Shown: one piece after another, positions 57,733-64,000 of the stretch | Layout: every line of letters begins with the position of its first letter | Numbering within the stretch: the first letter of the stretch is position 1 | From: DATBLE01 sp963837265 | Lineage (GTDB): Bacteria > Actinomycetota > Thermoleophilia > Gaiellales > Gaiellaceae | Assembly (NCBI GenBank): GCA_963837265.1 | Contig: CAWIMQ010000001.1 | Span: 310,001-374,000, forward strand | Direction: 5' to 3' | DNA: 64,000 bases | The notes under the pieces: generated by a model | Seen by the model: only the letters and a program-made list of their open reading frames with translations | Databases searched by the model: none | Told to the model about the DNA's origin: nothing | Position numbers and translations under genes: made by a program

Positions 57733-59015
57733 CGCCCGGCGGCCTGCACACGTTCGTCGGCTTCGGCTTCGGGCCGATCCAGACGGGCCTCTTCCTCTCC
57801 GAGGCGTTCCGCTCGGGAGCGTTCGGCCGCCTGGTCGCCGCCGAGGTGGTCCCCGAGCTCGTCGAGGCGGTGGCCGCGGCCGGCGGCCGGTTCTCGGTCA
57901 ACATCGCGCACCACGACCGCGCCGAGCGCACCGAGATCGGGCCGGTCGAGATCGCCGACCCTGCCGTGGTCTCCGGCCGGCGGCTGCTCGTCGAGGCGGT
58001 CGCGCAGGCGCAGGAGCTCGCGACGGCGCTCCCGAGCGTCGAGCACTACGTCTCGGACTCGCCCGGGAGCGTGCACCGCCTGCTCGCCGCCGGCCTCCGG
58101 GAGAAGGCGTCGCGAGACGGCCCACCCGCGGTGATCTACGCCGCCGAGAACCACAACCACGCCGCCGAGATCCTCGAGGAGGAGGTGCTGGCAGAGGTTC
58201 CCGCCGGCGAGCGCACGGCCGTCGCCGCCCGTGTGCGCTTTCTGAACACGGTGATCGGCAAGATGAGCCAGCTCGTGTCCGACCCGGCCGAGGTGCGCGA
58301 GTACGCCCTGGCGCCGCTCACCCCGCGACTCCGGCGCGCCGTCCTCGTCGAGTCCTTCAACCGGATCCTCGTCTCCAGGATCACGTTCGCCGGCGGCTTC
58401 GCGCGCGGGATCACCGCCTTCGAGGAGAAGGACGACCTGCTTCCCTTCGAGGAGGCGAAGCTCTACGGCCACAACGCGACACACGCGCTCGGCGGCTACC
58501 TCGGCGCGCTCGCGGGAGCGGGACGGATGGCCGATCTCGCCACCGCCGCCGGCCTCCTGCCGTTCGTCCGAGCGGCGTTCGTCGACGAGTCGGGCGAGGC
58601 CCTGATCCGGAGGCATCGCGGCGTCGACTCCCTGTTCACCCACGAGGGCTACGCCGCGTACGCAGACGACCTCCTCGAGCGGATGACGAATCCGTTCCTG
58701 CGCGACACGATCGAGCGGGTGACGCGTGACCCCGAGCGCAAGCTGGGCTGGGCGGACCGGCTGGTCGGCACCATGCGCGTCGCGCTCGGCCAGGGGGTCG
58801 AGCCGCGCCGCTACTCCCTCGGCACCGCGGCCGCGCTCGCCGCTCTGCACCCGGAAGCGATCGAGCGGGAGGTCTCCCTGGAGCCGCTGCTCGATCCGCT
58901 CTGGGCCGGCTCCGCTCCCGCGGGCGCGGAGAGGGCGGACGTGCTCGACCGGATCACGGCCGCGCTCGCCCGGCTCCGGGCCTGGCGCCGGGCCGGGTTC
59001 CCGCCGCTCGAGTAG
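57729..59015 (+). CDS. mannitol-1-phosphate 5-dehydrogenase-like protein
   Basis: 428 residues from a GTG that overlaps the previous stop. The start FVGFGFGPIQTGLFLSEAF is the nucleotide-binding loop, followed by AAENHNHAAEILEEEVL, RVRFLNTVIGKMSQLVSDP and the C-terminal helical domain EEAKLYGHNATHALGGYLGA, where Lys, Asn and His are the catalytic set of polyol-specific long-chain dehydrogenases. Closest in layout to MtlD; the true substrate may be another hexitol phosphate. A hairpin and short tandem repeats follow the gene. Confidence 0.8.
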   Translation: MTPGGLHTFVGFGFGPIQTGLFLSEAFRSGAFGRLVAAEVVPELVEAVAAAGGRFSVNIAHHDRAERTEIGPVEIADPAVVSGRRLLVEAVAQAQELATALPSVEHYVSDSPGSVHRLLAAGLREKASRDGPPAVIYAAENHNHAAEILEEEVLAEVPAGERTAVAARVRFLNTVIGKMSQLVSDPAEVREYALAPLTPRLRRAVLVESFNRILVSRITFAGGFARGITAFEEKDDLLPFEEAKLYGHNATHALGGYLGALAGAGRMADLATAAGLLPFVRAAFVDESGEALIRRHRGVDSLFTHEGYAAYADDLLERMTNPFLRDTIERVTRDPERKLGWADRLVGTMRVALGQGVEPRRYSLGTAAALAALHPEAIEREVSLEPLLDPLWAGSAPAGAERADVLDRITAALARLRAWRRAGFPPLE

Positions 59016-59054
59016 CCCCTCGGCAGACAGCGGGCGGCGCCCGGCGCTCCCGCA

Positions 59055-59077
59055 GGGTCGGACCCGAGGTCCGACCC
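59055..59077 (+). terminator. hairpin after the mannitol-type dehydrogenase gene
   Basis: GGGTCGGACC and GGTCCGACCC form a perfect 10-base-pair stem with a three-base loop, 40 bases after the stop. No T-run. Confidence 0.5.
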
Positions 59078-59128
59078 CGGCCGGCCGAGGGCTGACCCCG
59101 GCCGGGCGCAGGGCCCGACCCCGGCGGG
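59073..59128. repeat. three imperfect tandem copies of GACCCCGGC(C/G)GG
   Basis: Copies begin at 59073, 59094 and 59117 (21 and 23 bases apart); the first overlaps the hairpin's 3' arm. The 213-base gap 59016-59228 holds these, the hairpin and no gene. Confidence 0.5.
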
Positions 59129-59228
59129 CGGTGTCGCCTCGCGGCCTCGTCTGGTCTCGTCTTGACGGCTCGGAAAAACCGGTTAGGTTGCAGAGGCTCC
59201 TTCACTTTCACCGGACGCGGGAGAGCTC

Positions 59229-60035
59229 GTGCTCCTCGAGACAGTTCACGTGCCGACGTCGGTCGGCGACGCCCTGACGGCGCTTGGCGGCGGCGGGCGC
59301 GTCGTCGCCGGCGGGACGACCGTGATGCAGGCCGTGAACACGCTGCCGCTCGACTTCAGCGAGCTGGTCAGCCTGCGGCACGCCGGTCTCTCCGGCATCG
59401 AGGTCGACGGCGGCACGGCCACGGTCGGCGCCACGACCACGGTTGCCGAGCTCGGCGAGGACGAGCGCCTCGCGTTCCTGCGGCCGGTGGTCGAGGCGTT
59501 CGGCTCGCCTTCTCTGCGCAACCTCGCGACCGTCGGCGGCAACCTGTTCGTGCCGCAGCCGGGCGGTGACCTCGGCGTCTGCCTCCTCGCCCTCGACGCG
59601 ACGGTCGAGGTCGCAGGCCCGCAGGGCGCGCGCGAGGCCGGGGTGGCGGAGGTGCTCGAGGCCGGCGTCCGGAAGGACGAGATCGCGACCGCGGTGCGCT
59701 TCGCGATTCCCGAGAGCGGCACCTGGTTCTGCACGAAGGCGATGCGGCGCCGGCTCAACTCGGCGACCGTCGTCTCCGTCGCGGCGGTCGTCCACACCGG
59801 GGACGGCGTCGTGCGCTCGGCGCGGATCGCGCTCGGGGGCGCCGGGGCCCGGCCCGTACGGGCGACCGGCGCCGAGCAGGCGCTGGTCGGCAAGCCTCTC
59901 GACCGTGAGACGGTCGAGGCGGCGTCTGCCGCCGCAGCCGCCGAGGCCTCGACCTTCGACGACGCGTACGCGAGCGCCTGGTACCGCGCACGCGTCCTTC
60001 CCGTCCACTTCCGCCGGGCGCTCCTCGGAGACTGA
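59229..60035 (+). CDS. molybdenum hydroxylase FAD-binding subunit (CoxM/XdhB type)
   Basis: 268 residues from a GTG. FAD-binding motifs of the medium subunit: VVAGGTTVMQAVNTLPLDFS and LATVGGNLFVPQPGGDLGVC; C-terminal CO-dehydrogenase flavoprotein domain: STWF-type stretch ESGTWFCTKAMRRRLNSATV, VSVAAVVHTGDGVVRSARIAL and GGAGARPVRATGAE. Passes electrons from the iron-sulfur subunit to NAD or quinone. First gene of the operon; 2 bases before the 2Fe-2S gene. Confidence 0.9.
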   Translation: MLLETVHVPTSVGDALTALGGGGRVVAGGTTVMQAVNTLPLDFSELVSLRHAGLSGIEVDGGTATVGATTTVAELGEDERLAFLRPVVEAFGSPSLRNLATVGGNLFVPQPGGDLGVCLLALDATVEVAGPQGAREAGVAEVLEAGVRKDEIATAVRFAIPESGTWFCTKAMRRRLNSATVVSVAAVVHTGDGVVRSARIALGGAGARPVRATGAEQALVGKPLDRETVEAASAAAAAEASTFDDAYASAWYRARVLPVHFRRALLGD

Positions 60036-60037
60036 GC

Positions 60038-60538
60038 ATGCCGCGACGCGTCGTCGAGCTGGTCGTCAACGGGAGGCAGAGGGAGTTCCTCGTGCAGCCG
60101 GGGACGTCCCTCCTGATCGCGCTCCGCGAGGCGCTCGGGCTGACGGCGGCGAAACGCGGCTGCGCGAACGGCAGCTGCGGCGCCTGCACGACGCTGCTCG
60201 ACGGCAAGCCGGTGCTGTCGTGCCTCGTCCCGGTCGAGACGGTTGCCGGCTCGGCGGTGCGCACGCTCGAGGGCCTGACCCCCGACGACGGCTCGCTCAC
60301 CGAGGTGCAGGAGGCGTTCGTCGACGGGTTCGCGACGCAGTGCGGTTTCTGCACGCCGGGGATGATCGTGGCCGCCGAGGCGCTGCTCGCCGACAACCCG
60401 GGCCCGACGCGAGCCGAGGTCGTCCGCGCGATCTCCGGCAACGTCTGCCGCTGCACGGGCTACGGCGCGATCGTCGACGCGGTGCTCGACGCCGCGGCCC
60501 GGCGGCGCGAGGCCGCACTGGAGAAGGTGAGCCGGTGA
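60038..60538 (+). CDS. molybdenum hydroxylase 2Fe-2S subunit (CoxS type)
   Basis: 166 residues. First cluster: RGCANGSCGACTTLLDGKPV ending in LSC, a plant-type 2Fe-2S domain; second, helical cluster: ATQCGFCTPGMIVAAEALL and SGNVCRCTGYGAIVDAVLDA. All eight cysteines are present. Carries electrons from the molybdenum site to FAD. Its TGA overlaps the GTG of the first large-subunit gene (GTGA). Confidence 0.95.
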   Translation: MPRRVVELVVNGRQREFLVQPGTSLLIALREALGLTAAKRGCANGSCGACTTLLDGKPVLSCLVPVETVAGSAVRTLEGLTPDDGSLTEVQEAFVDGFATQCGFCTPGMIVAAEALLADNPGPTRAEVVRAISGNVCRCTGYGAIVDAVLDAAARRREAALEKVSR

Positions 60539-61932
60539 GAGACGAAGCCGAGGGCGTCACGGATCTGATCGACGCCGGCTACTTCGCCGACGAGCGCGCC
60601 GCCGACCTCCACGTGGTCGGCACGCCCGTCAAGCGGGTCGACGCGCTCGGGCACGTCACCGGCCGGACGCAGTTCATGGAGGACCTGGCCGTGCCCGAGC
60701 TCCTCCACCTGAAGATGCACCGCTCGGAGCGCGACCATGCGCTGCTGAAGGCGGTCGACGTCTCGGGCGCGCTCGCGACGCCGGGCGTCGTGCGCGTCCT
60801 CGGCCACGAGGACGTCCCCGCGAACTGGTACACGATCCTGCGGCTGATCGGCGTCGAGCCGAACGACCAGCCGGTGCTCCCCGAGGACCGCGTCCTCTGG
60901 CGGGGCGAGCCGATCGTCGCCGTGGTCGCGGAGACCGAGGCGGCCGCGATCGAGGGAGCGTCGCGCGTGCGCGTCGAGTACGAGGACCTGCCCGCCGTCC
61001 TCGACGTCGAGGAGGCGCTCGCAGCCGAGACGCCGTTCAAGCCGCACGGACAGAACTACTTCGTCTACGAGGGACATCACTGCCGGCGGATCCGCTTCGG
61101 CGACGTCGAGGCCGGCTTCGCCGCCGCCGACCACGTCTTCGAGTGGACGTACCAGTCGTCGCCGATCGAGCATGCGCCGGTCGAGACCACGGGCTGCATC
61201 GTCGTCCCCCAGCCGAACGGCCGCCTCAAGATCCACTCGAACACGCAGGCGTGCTTCTTCACGCTCGACAACACGGCGCTGATCCTCGACGTGCCGTTCA
61301 ACCGGCTCCAGCTCGTCGGAGGCACGGTCGGCGGCGGGTTCGGCGGCAAGGTCGACGTCATCGTCGAGCCGATCGCGTGCATCGCCGCGATGGCGACCAA
61401 CCGGCCGGTCAAGTACGTCTACAGCCGCCGCGACGAGATGCAGGTGTCGTCGCCGCGGGCGGCCGAGCGCTTCCGGATCAAGGACGGGGTGATGGACGAC
61501 GGCCGCATCGTCGCGCGCAAGGTCACGTGCTTCATGGAGGCCGGCGCCTACTCCGGGCACAGCCCCTACGGCGTGACCAAGTGCGCCGCGCACATGCCGG
61601 GCCCGTACACGATCCCCAACGTCTGGGTCGACGCCCACTGCGTCTACACCAACCGCACGCCGACGGGGCCGATGCGCGGCTTCGGGGTCACCATCGCCGA
61701 CTTCGCGGTCGAGACGCAGATGGACCGCATCGCCCGCGAGCTGGGGATGGACCCGCTCGAGCTCCGGCTCCGGAACGCCTACCGCGACGGCGACCTGAAG
61801 GCCCACCGCAAGGTCGCCGAGGGCACGGCACTCGTCGAGGTGATCCAGCGCGCGGCCGATCTCGTCGGCCACGAGCTGCCGGAAGGCTGTCGAGCGATGT
61901 CGTCGCTCACGCACGAGGGGGTGCCCGCCTGA
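60535..61932 (+). CDS. molybdopterin-binding large subunit, N-terminal half
   Basis: 465 residues from a GTG overlapping the small-subunit stop. Holds the aldehyde oxidase/xanthine dehydrogenase a/b hammerhead (about 25-140: GTPVKRVDALGHVTGRTQFM; VLWRGEPIVAVVAETEAAAI; VRVEYEDLPAVLDVEEALAA) and the first molybdopterin-binding domain: LVGGTVGGGFGGKVDVIVEP, MEAGAYSGHSPYGVT, TPTGPMRGFGVTIADFAVET. It stops at LPEGCRAMSSLTHEGVPA, where relatives continue into the second molybdopterin domain. That domain is supplied by the next gene, whose ATG overlaps this stop (TGATG). No CO dehydrogenase active-site loop (AYRCSFR) is present, so the enzyme is of the broader xanthine/aldehyde type. Confidence 0.9.
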   Translation: MRDEAEGVTDLIDAGYFADERAADLHVVGTPVKRVDALGHVTGRTQFMEDLAVPELLHLKMHRSERDHALLKAVDVSGALATPGVVRVLGHEDVPANWYTILRLIGVEPNDQPVLPEDRVLWRGEPIVAVVAETEAAAIEGASRVRVEYEDLPAVLDVEEALAAETPFKPHGQNYFVYEGHHCRRIRFGDVEAGFAAADHVFEWTYQSSPIEHAPVETTGCIVVPQPNGRLKIHSNTQACFFTLDNTALILDVPFNRLQLVGGTVGGGFGGKVDVIVEPIACIAAMATNRPVKYVYSRRDEMQVSSPRAAERFRIKDGVMDDGRIVARKVTCFMEAGAYSGHSPYGVTKCAAHMPGPYTIPNVWVDAHCVYTNRTPTGPMRGFGVTIADFAVETQMDRIARELGMDPLELRLRNAYRDGDLKAHRKVAEGTALVEVIQRAADLVGHELPEGCRAMSSLTHEGVPA

Positions 61933-62942
61933 TGGCCAGGCTCCGCGGCCGCGGCTACGCCTCGGTCAACTACCCGACCGGCATGAACCTGGGCGGGGAC
62001 CCCTCGCAGGCGCTGGTCCACGCGACCACCACGGGCACGTTCGTGGTCACCCTGTCGTCGGCCGACCTCGGCGAAGGCCTGAAGACGGTGATCGGGCAGA
62101 TCGCGGCCGAGACGCTCGGCCTGCCGGTCGACTACGTCCTCGTCGACACCGCCGACACCGACACCGGCCCCCACGACATGGGCACCTTCGCCAGCCGCGC
62201 CACCCACCGCGTCGGCAACGCGGTGATGATGGCCGCCCGCGAGGCGCGCGAGGCGATGCTCGAGGTCGCGGCCGAGGAGCTCGAGGCGGACGCCCAGGAT
62301 CTCGAGACCGACGGCTCCGGCTTCGTCAAGGTGCGGGGAGCCGAGGAGCGGAAGATCCACATCGTCGACCTCGCGCTCGCGGCCCACTTCAAGCACGGCC
62401 GCACCCTCTCCGGGCGGGGCATCTTCCTGAAGCAGAAGAACGACCCGGTCCCCGAGACCGGCGAGATGGACCCCGACTCGTGCCAGGCGCACGCGTGCAC
62501 GGTCGCGGACGTGGAGGTGGACGACGAGACCGGGGTCGTTGAGGTGCTCAGGCTCTTCAACGTCTACGAGGTGGGCCGGGCGGTCAACCCGGCGCTCGTC
62601 AAGCAGCAGATCGAGGGAGGCGCGTGGATGGGCATGTCGCACGCGCTGTTCGAGACGGCCGAGCCCTACTACCCCGCACGCGACCACCTGCCGGTGAACT
62701 TCGGCGAGTACCTGACGCCCGGCCCGGCCGACATCTGCGAGCTGGAGAGCGTCGTCATCGAGCGCCCCTCGTCGACCGGCCCGTACGGGGTCAAGGGGAT
62801 CGGCGAGATGACGGCCAACTCGCCGATCGCCGCGATCGGCAACGCGATCTTCGATGCGTGCGGCGTCCGGCTCGACACGATGCCGTTCACCCCGGAGCGT
62901 GTCCTGCGCGGGCTCGACGCGCTGGGCGACACCCGGGAATAG
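61932..62942 (+). CDS. molybdopterin-binding large subunit, C-terminal half
   Basis: 336 residues. RGRGYASVNYPTGMNLGGDP, TFVVTLSSADLGEGLKTVIG, TADTDTGPHDMGTFASRATH (cofactor-binding), VADVEVDDETGVVEVLRLFN, VYEVGRAVNPALVKQQIEGG and GPYGVKGIGEMTANSPIAAI, where Glu of GIGEMT is the catalytic base of xanthine dehydrogenase-type enzymes. Usually fused to the N-terminal half as one chain of about 770-800 residues; here a separate gene with TGATG coupling. The summed length is normal. Confidence 0.88.
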   Translation: MARLRGRGYASVNYPTGMNLGGDPSQALVHATTTGTFVVTLSSADLGEGLKTVIGQIAAETLGLPVDYVLVDTADTDTGPHDMGTFASRATHRVGNAVMMAAREAREAMLEVAAEELEADAQDLETDGSGFVKVRGAEERKIHIVDLALAAHFKHGRTLSGRGIFLKQKNDPVPETGEMDPDSCQAHACTVADVEVDDETGVVEVLRLFNVYEVGRAVNPALVKQQIEGGAWMGMSHALFETAEPYYPARDHLPVNFGEYLTPGPADICELESVVIERPSSTGPYGVKGIGEMTANSPIAAIGNAIFDACGVRLDTMPFTPERVLRGLDALGDTRE

Positions 62943-62973
62943 CGCGAGCCCCAGGAAAGGAGGACGAGAGGCG

Positions 62974-63276
62974 ATGCTCAAGCTGATCTCGCTGCTGCGC
63001 CGGGCGGAGGGGATGTCGAAGGAGGAGTTCCGCTCGTGGGTGCTCGACGAGCACGCCGCCATGGCGCGCGACCTGGAGGGGCTGCGTGGCTACACCGTGA
63101 GCCTCGCCGAGGCCGACGACAGCGCTTACGACTGCGTCAACGAGCTCTGGTTCGACGACGAGGCCGCTCGCGCGGCGGCGTTCGGGTCGGAGCACGGCCA
63201 GGCGGTCGCGGCCGACGCGGCGGCGCACGCCTCCGAGCGCGTCCACCTGGTCACCACCGAGTACCGCCAGCTCTGA
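62974..63276 (+). CDS. EthD-domain small protein
   Basis: 100 residues from an ATG, with AAAGGAGG about 11 bases upstream. MLKLISLLRRAEGMSKEEFR, WVLDEHAAMARDLEGLRGY, and CVNELWFDDEAARAAAFGSE followed by EHGQAVAADAAAHASERVHL are typical of EthD (dimeric alpha-beta barrel). EthD proteins accompany oxidative degradation systems. In this operon it lies between the molybdenum hydroxylase subunits and the MoxR ATPase, so a role with the same substrate is plausible. Confidence 0.85.
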   Translation: MLKLISLLRRAEGMSKEEFRSWVLDEHAAMARDLEGLRGYTVSLAEADDSAYDCVNELWFDDEAARAAAFGSEHGQAVAADAAAHASERVHLVTTEYRQL

Positions 63277-63277
63277 C

Positions 63278-64000
63278 GTGAGCCCGGACGACGCGCGCGG
63301 CCCGGGCTCCCCGGCCGAGCTCGAGCGCCGGCTCGCCGACGAGCGCTACTTCGCCGACGCCGGTCTCCTCACGGCCATCCAGCTTGCGCTCGCCCTCGGC
63401 CGCCCGCTGCTCCTCGAAGGCGAGCCGGGAGTCGGCAAGACCGAGGTCGGCAACGTGCTCGCCCGCGTGCTGGGCAGAGAGCTGGTCCGCCTGCAGTGCT
63501 ACGAGGGCCTCGACGCGGCCCAGGCCCTCTACGAGTGGAACTATCCGAAGCAGCTCCTCTCCCTGCGCGCCGCCGAGGCGCAGGGCGCCGAGATCGGAGA
63601 CGTCTACGACGAGCGATTCCTGCTCGAGCGGCCGCTGCTGCGCACGGTGCGCGCGCCCGCCGGCGTCGTGCTCCTCGTCGACGAGATCGACCGGTCCGAC
63701 AACGAGTTCGAGGCGTTCCTGCTCGAGTTCCTCGGCGACTTCCAGATCACGATCCCCGAGCTCGGGACGCTGCGCGCGGCCGTGCCTCCCGTCGTCGTCG
63801 TCACCTCGAACCGCACGCGCGAGCTCCACGACGCGCTCAAGCGCCGCTGCCTCTACCACTGGATCCCGATGCCCGAGCCCGACCGCGAGCAGGCGATCGT
63901 CCGCGCCCGCGCGCCGGGCGTCCAGGAAGAGGCGGCGGCCACGCTCGTCCGGGCCGTGAACGCCGTCCGCGCCCTGCCCCTCCTGAAGCGGCCCGGGATC
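63278..64000 (+). CDS. MoxR-family AAA ATPase (CoxD-like), cut by the window end
   Basis: The first 241 residues from a GTG one base after the EthD stop. Walker A LLLEGEPGVGKTEVGNVLAR, Walker B VVLLVDEIDRSDNEFEAF, sensor 1 VVVTSNRTRELHDAL and the Arg-finger region KRRCLYHWIPMPEPDREQAI. CoxD-type ATPases, usually followed by a VWA protein (CoxE), help insert sulfur or copper into, or otherwise mature, molybdenum hydroxylases. The last about 50-60 residues and any coxE/coxF lie beyond the window. Confidence 0.9.
   Translation, partial: MSPDDARGPGSPAELERRLADERYFADAGLLTAIQLALALGRPLLLEGEPGVGKTEVGNVLARVLGRELVRLQCYEGLDAAQALYEWNYPKQLLSLRAAEAQGAEIGDVYDERFLLERPLLRTVRAPAGVVLLVDEIDRSDNEFEAFLLEFLGDFQITIPELGTLRAAVPPVVVVTSNRTRELHDALKRRCLYHWIPMPEPDREQAIVRARAPGVQEEAAATLVRAVNAVRALPLLKRPGI

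Noticed and set aside
60535..62942. Form I CO dehydrogenase large subunit
   Set aside because: The AYRCSFR active-site loop is missing, so CO oxidation is not supported.

Overview
The window is very G+C-rich, densely packed DNA with many GTG/TTG starts and ATGA/GTGA/TGATG overlaps. The order rpsF-ssb-rpsR-rplI-dnaB with purA and a purDEBCSQ run nearby is typical of Actinomycetota. DUF5995, an ECF sigma factor with a membrane-anchored tail, an actinobacterial-type L-rhamnose isomerase and a selenocysteine tRNA make a Thermoleophilia-like (Gaiellales/Solirubrobacterales) soil actinobacterium plausible. That placement is inference, not proof.

Layout. 1-7.9 kb: end of a GH88-like hydrolase, a membrane protein, an HtrA-like protease, a cytidylate-kinase-like protein, then a tight redox operon (two secreted/anchored proline-rich proteins, ApbE, a ferric-reductase-like membrane protein, ferredoxin, and a ferredoxin reductase reduced to its two ends), and an ECF sigma factor preceded by a coupled 26-codon leader. 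8-11.8 kb: DUF5995 gene divergent from an alpha-dioxygenase-like haem oxygenase and an MBL-fold protein. 11.8-13.4 kb: a small degraded islet between a diverged copy of the tRNA-Sec 3' end and the intact tRNA-Sec gene. 13.5-27 kb: housekeeping (ribosome/replication genes, purA, fdhD-mobA, purDEBCSQ). 27-34.6 kb: a phosphotransferase, a xylose isomerase-like gene with a SorC regulator, and a fused E1 plus E2 of a 2-oxoacid dehydrogenase.

34.7-59 kb is a large carbohydrate region. On the minus strand a rhamnose operon runs from a DeoR regulator and rhamnulokinase through a complete ribose/rhamnose-type ABC transporter, two sugar isomerases and a class II aldolase, and ends in a PHP-domain protein, a SorE-like dehydrogenase and a SorD/SrlD-like dehydrogenase that carries one frameshift. 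On the plus strand lie rhamnose mutarotase, a cupin isomerase-like protein behind an unusual set of repeats, a TIM-barrel protein, a heavily decayed Gfo/Idh/MocA oxidoreductase, an IS3-type insertion sequence and two polyol-type dehydrogenases. Together they suggest import of L-rhamnose, mutarotation, isomerisation, phosphorylation and aldol cleavage, with a ketose-phosphate/polyol-phosphate redox branch attached.

59.2-64 kb holds a molybdenum hydroxylase operon of the xanthine dehydrogenase/CO dehydrogenase superfamily: FAD subunit, 2Fe-2S subunit, a large subunit split into two overlapping genes, an EthD-like protein and a MoxR ATPase cut off by the window end. MobA and FdhD elsewhere in the window fit a molybdoenzyme-rich lifestyle.
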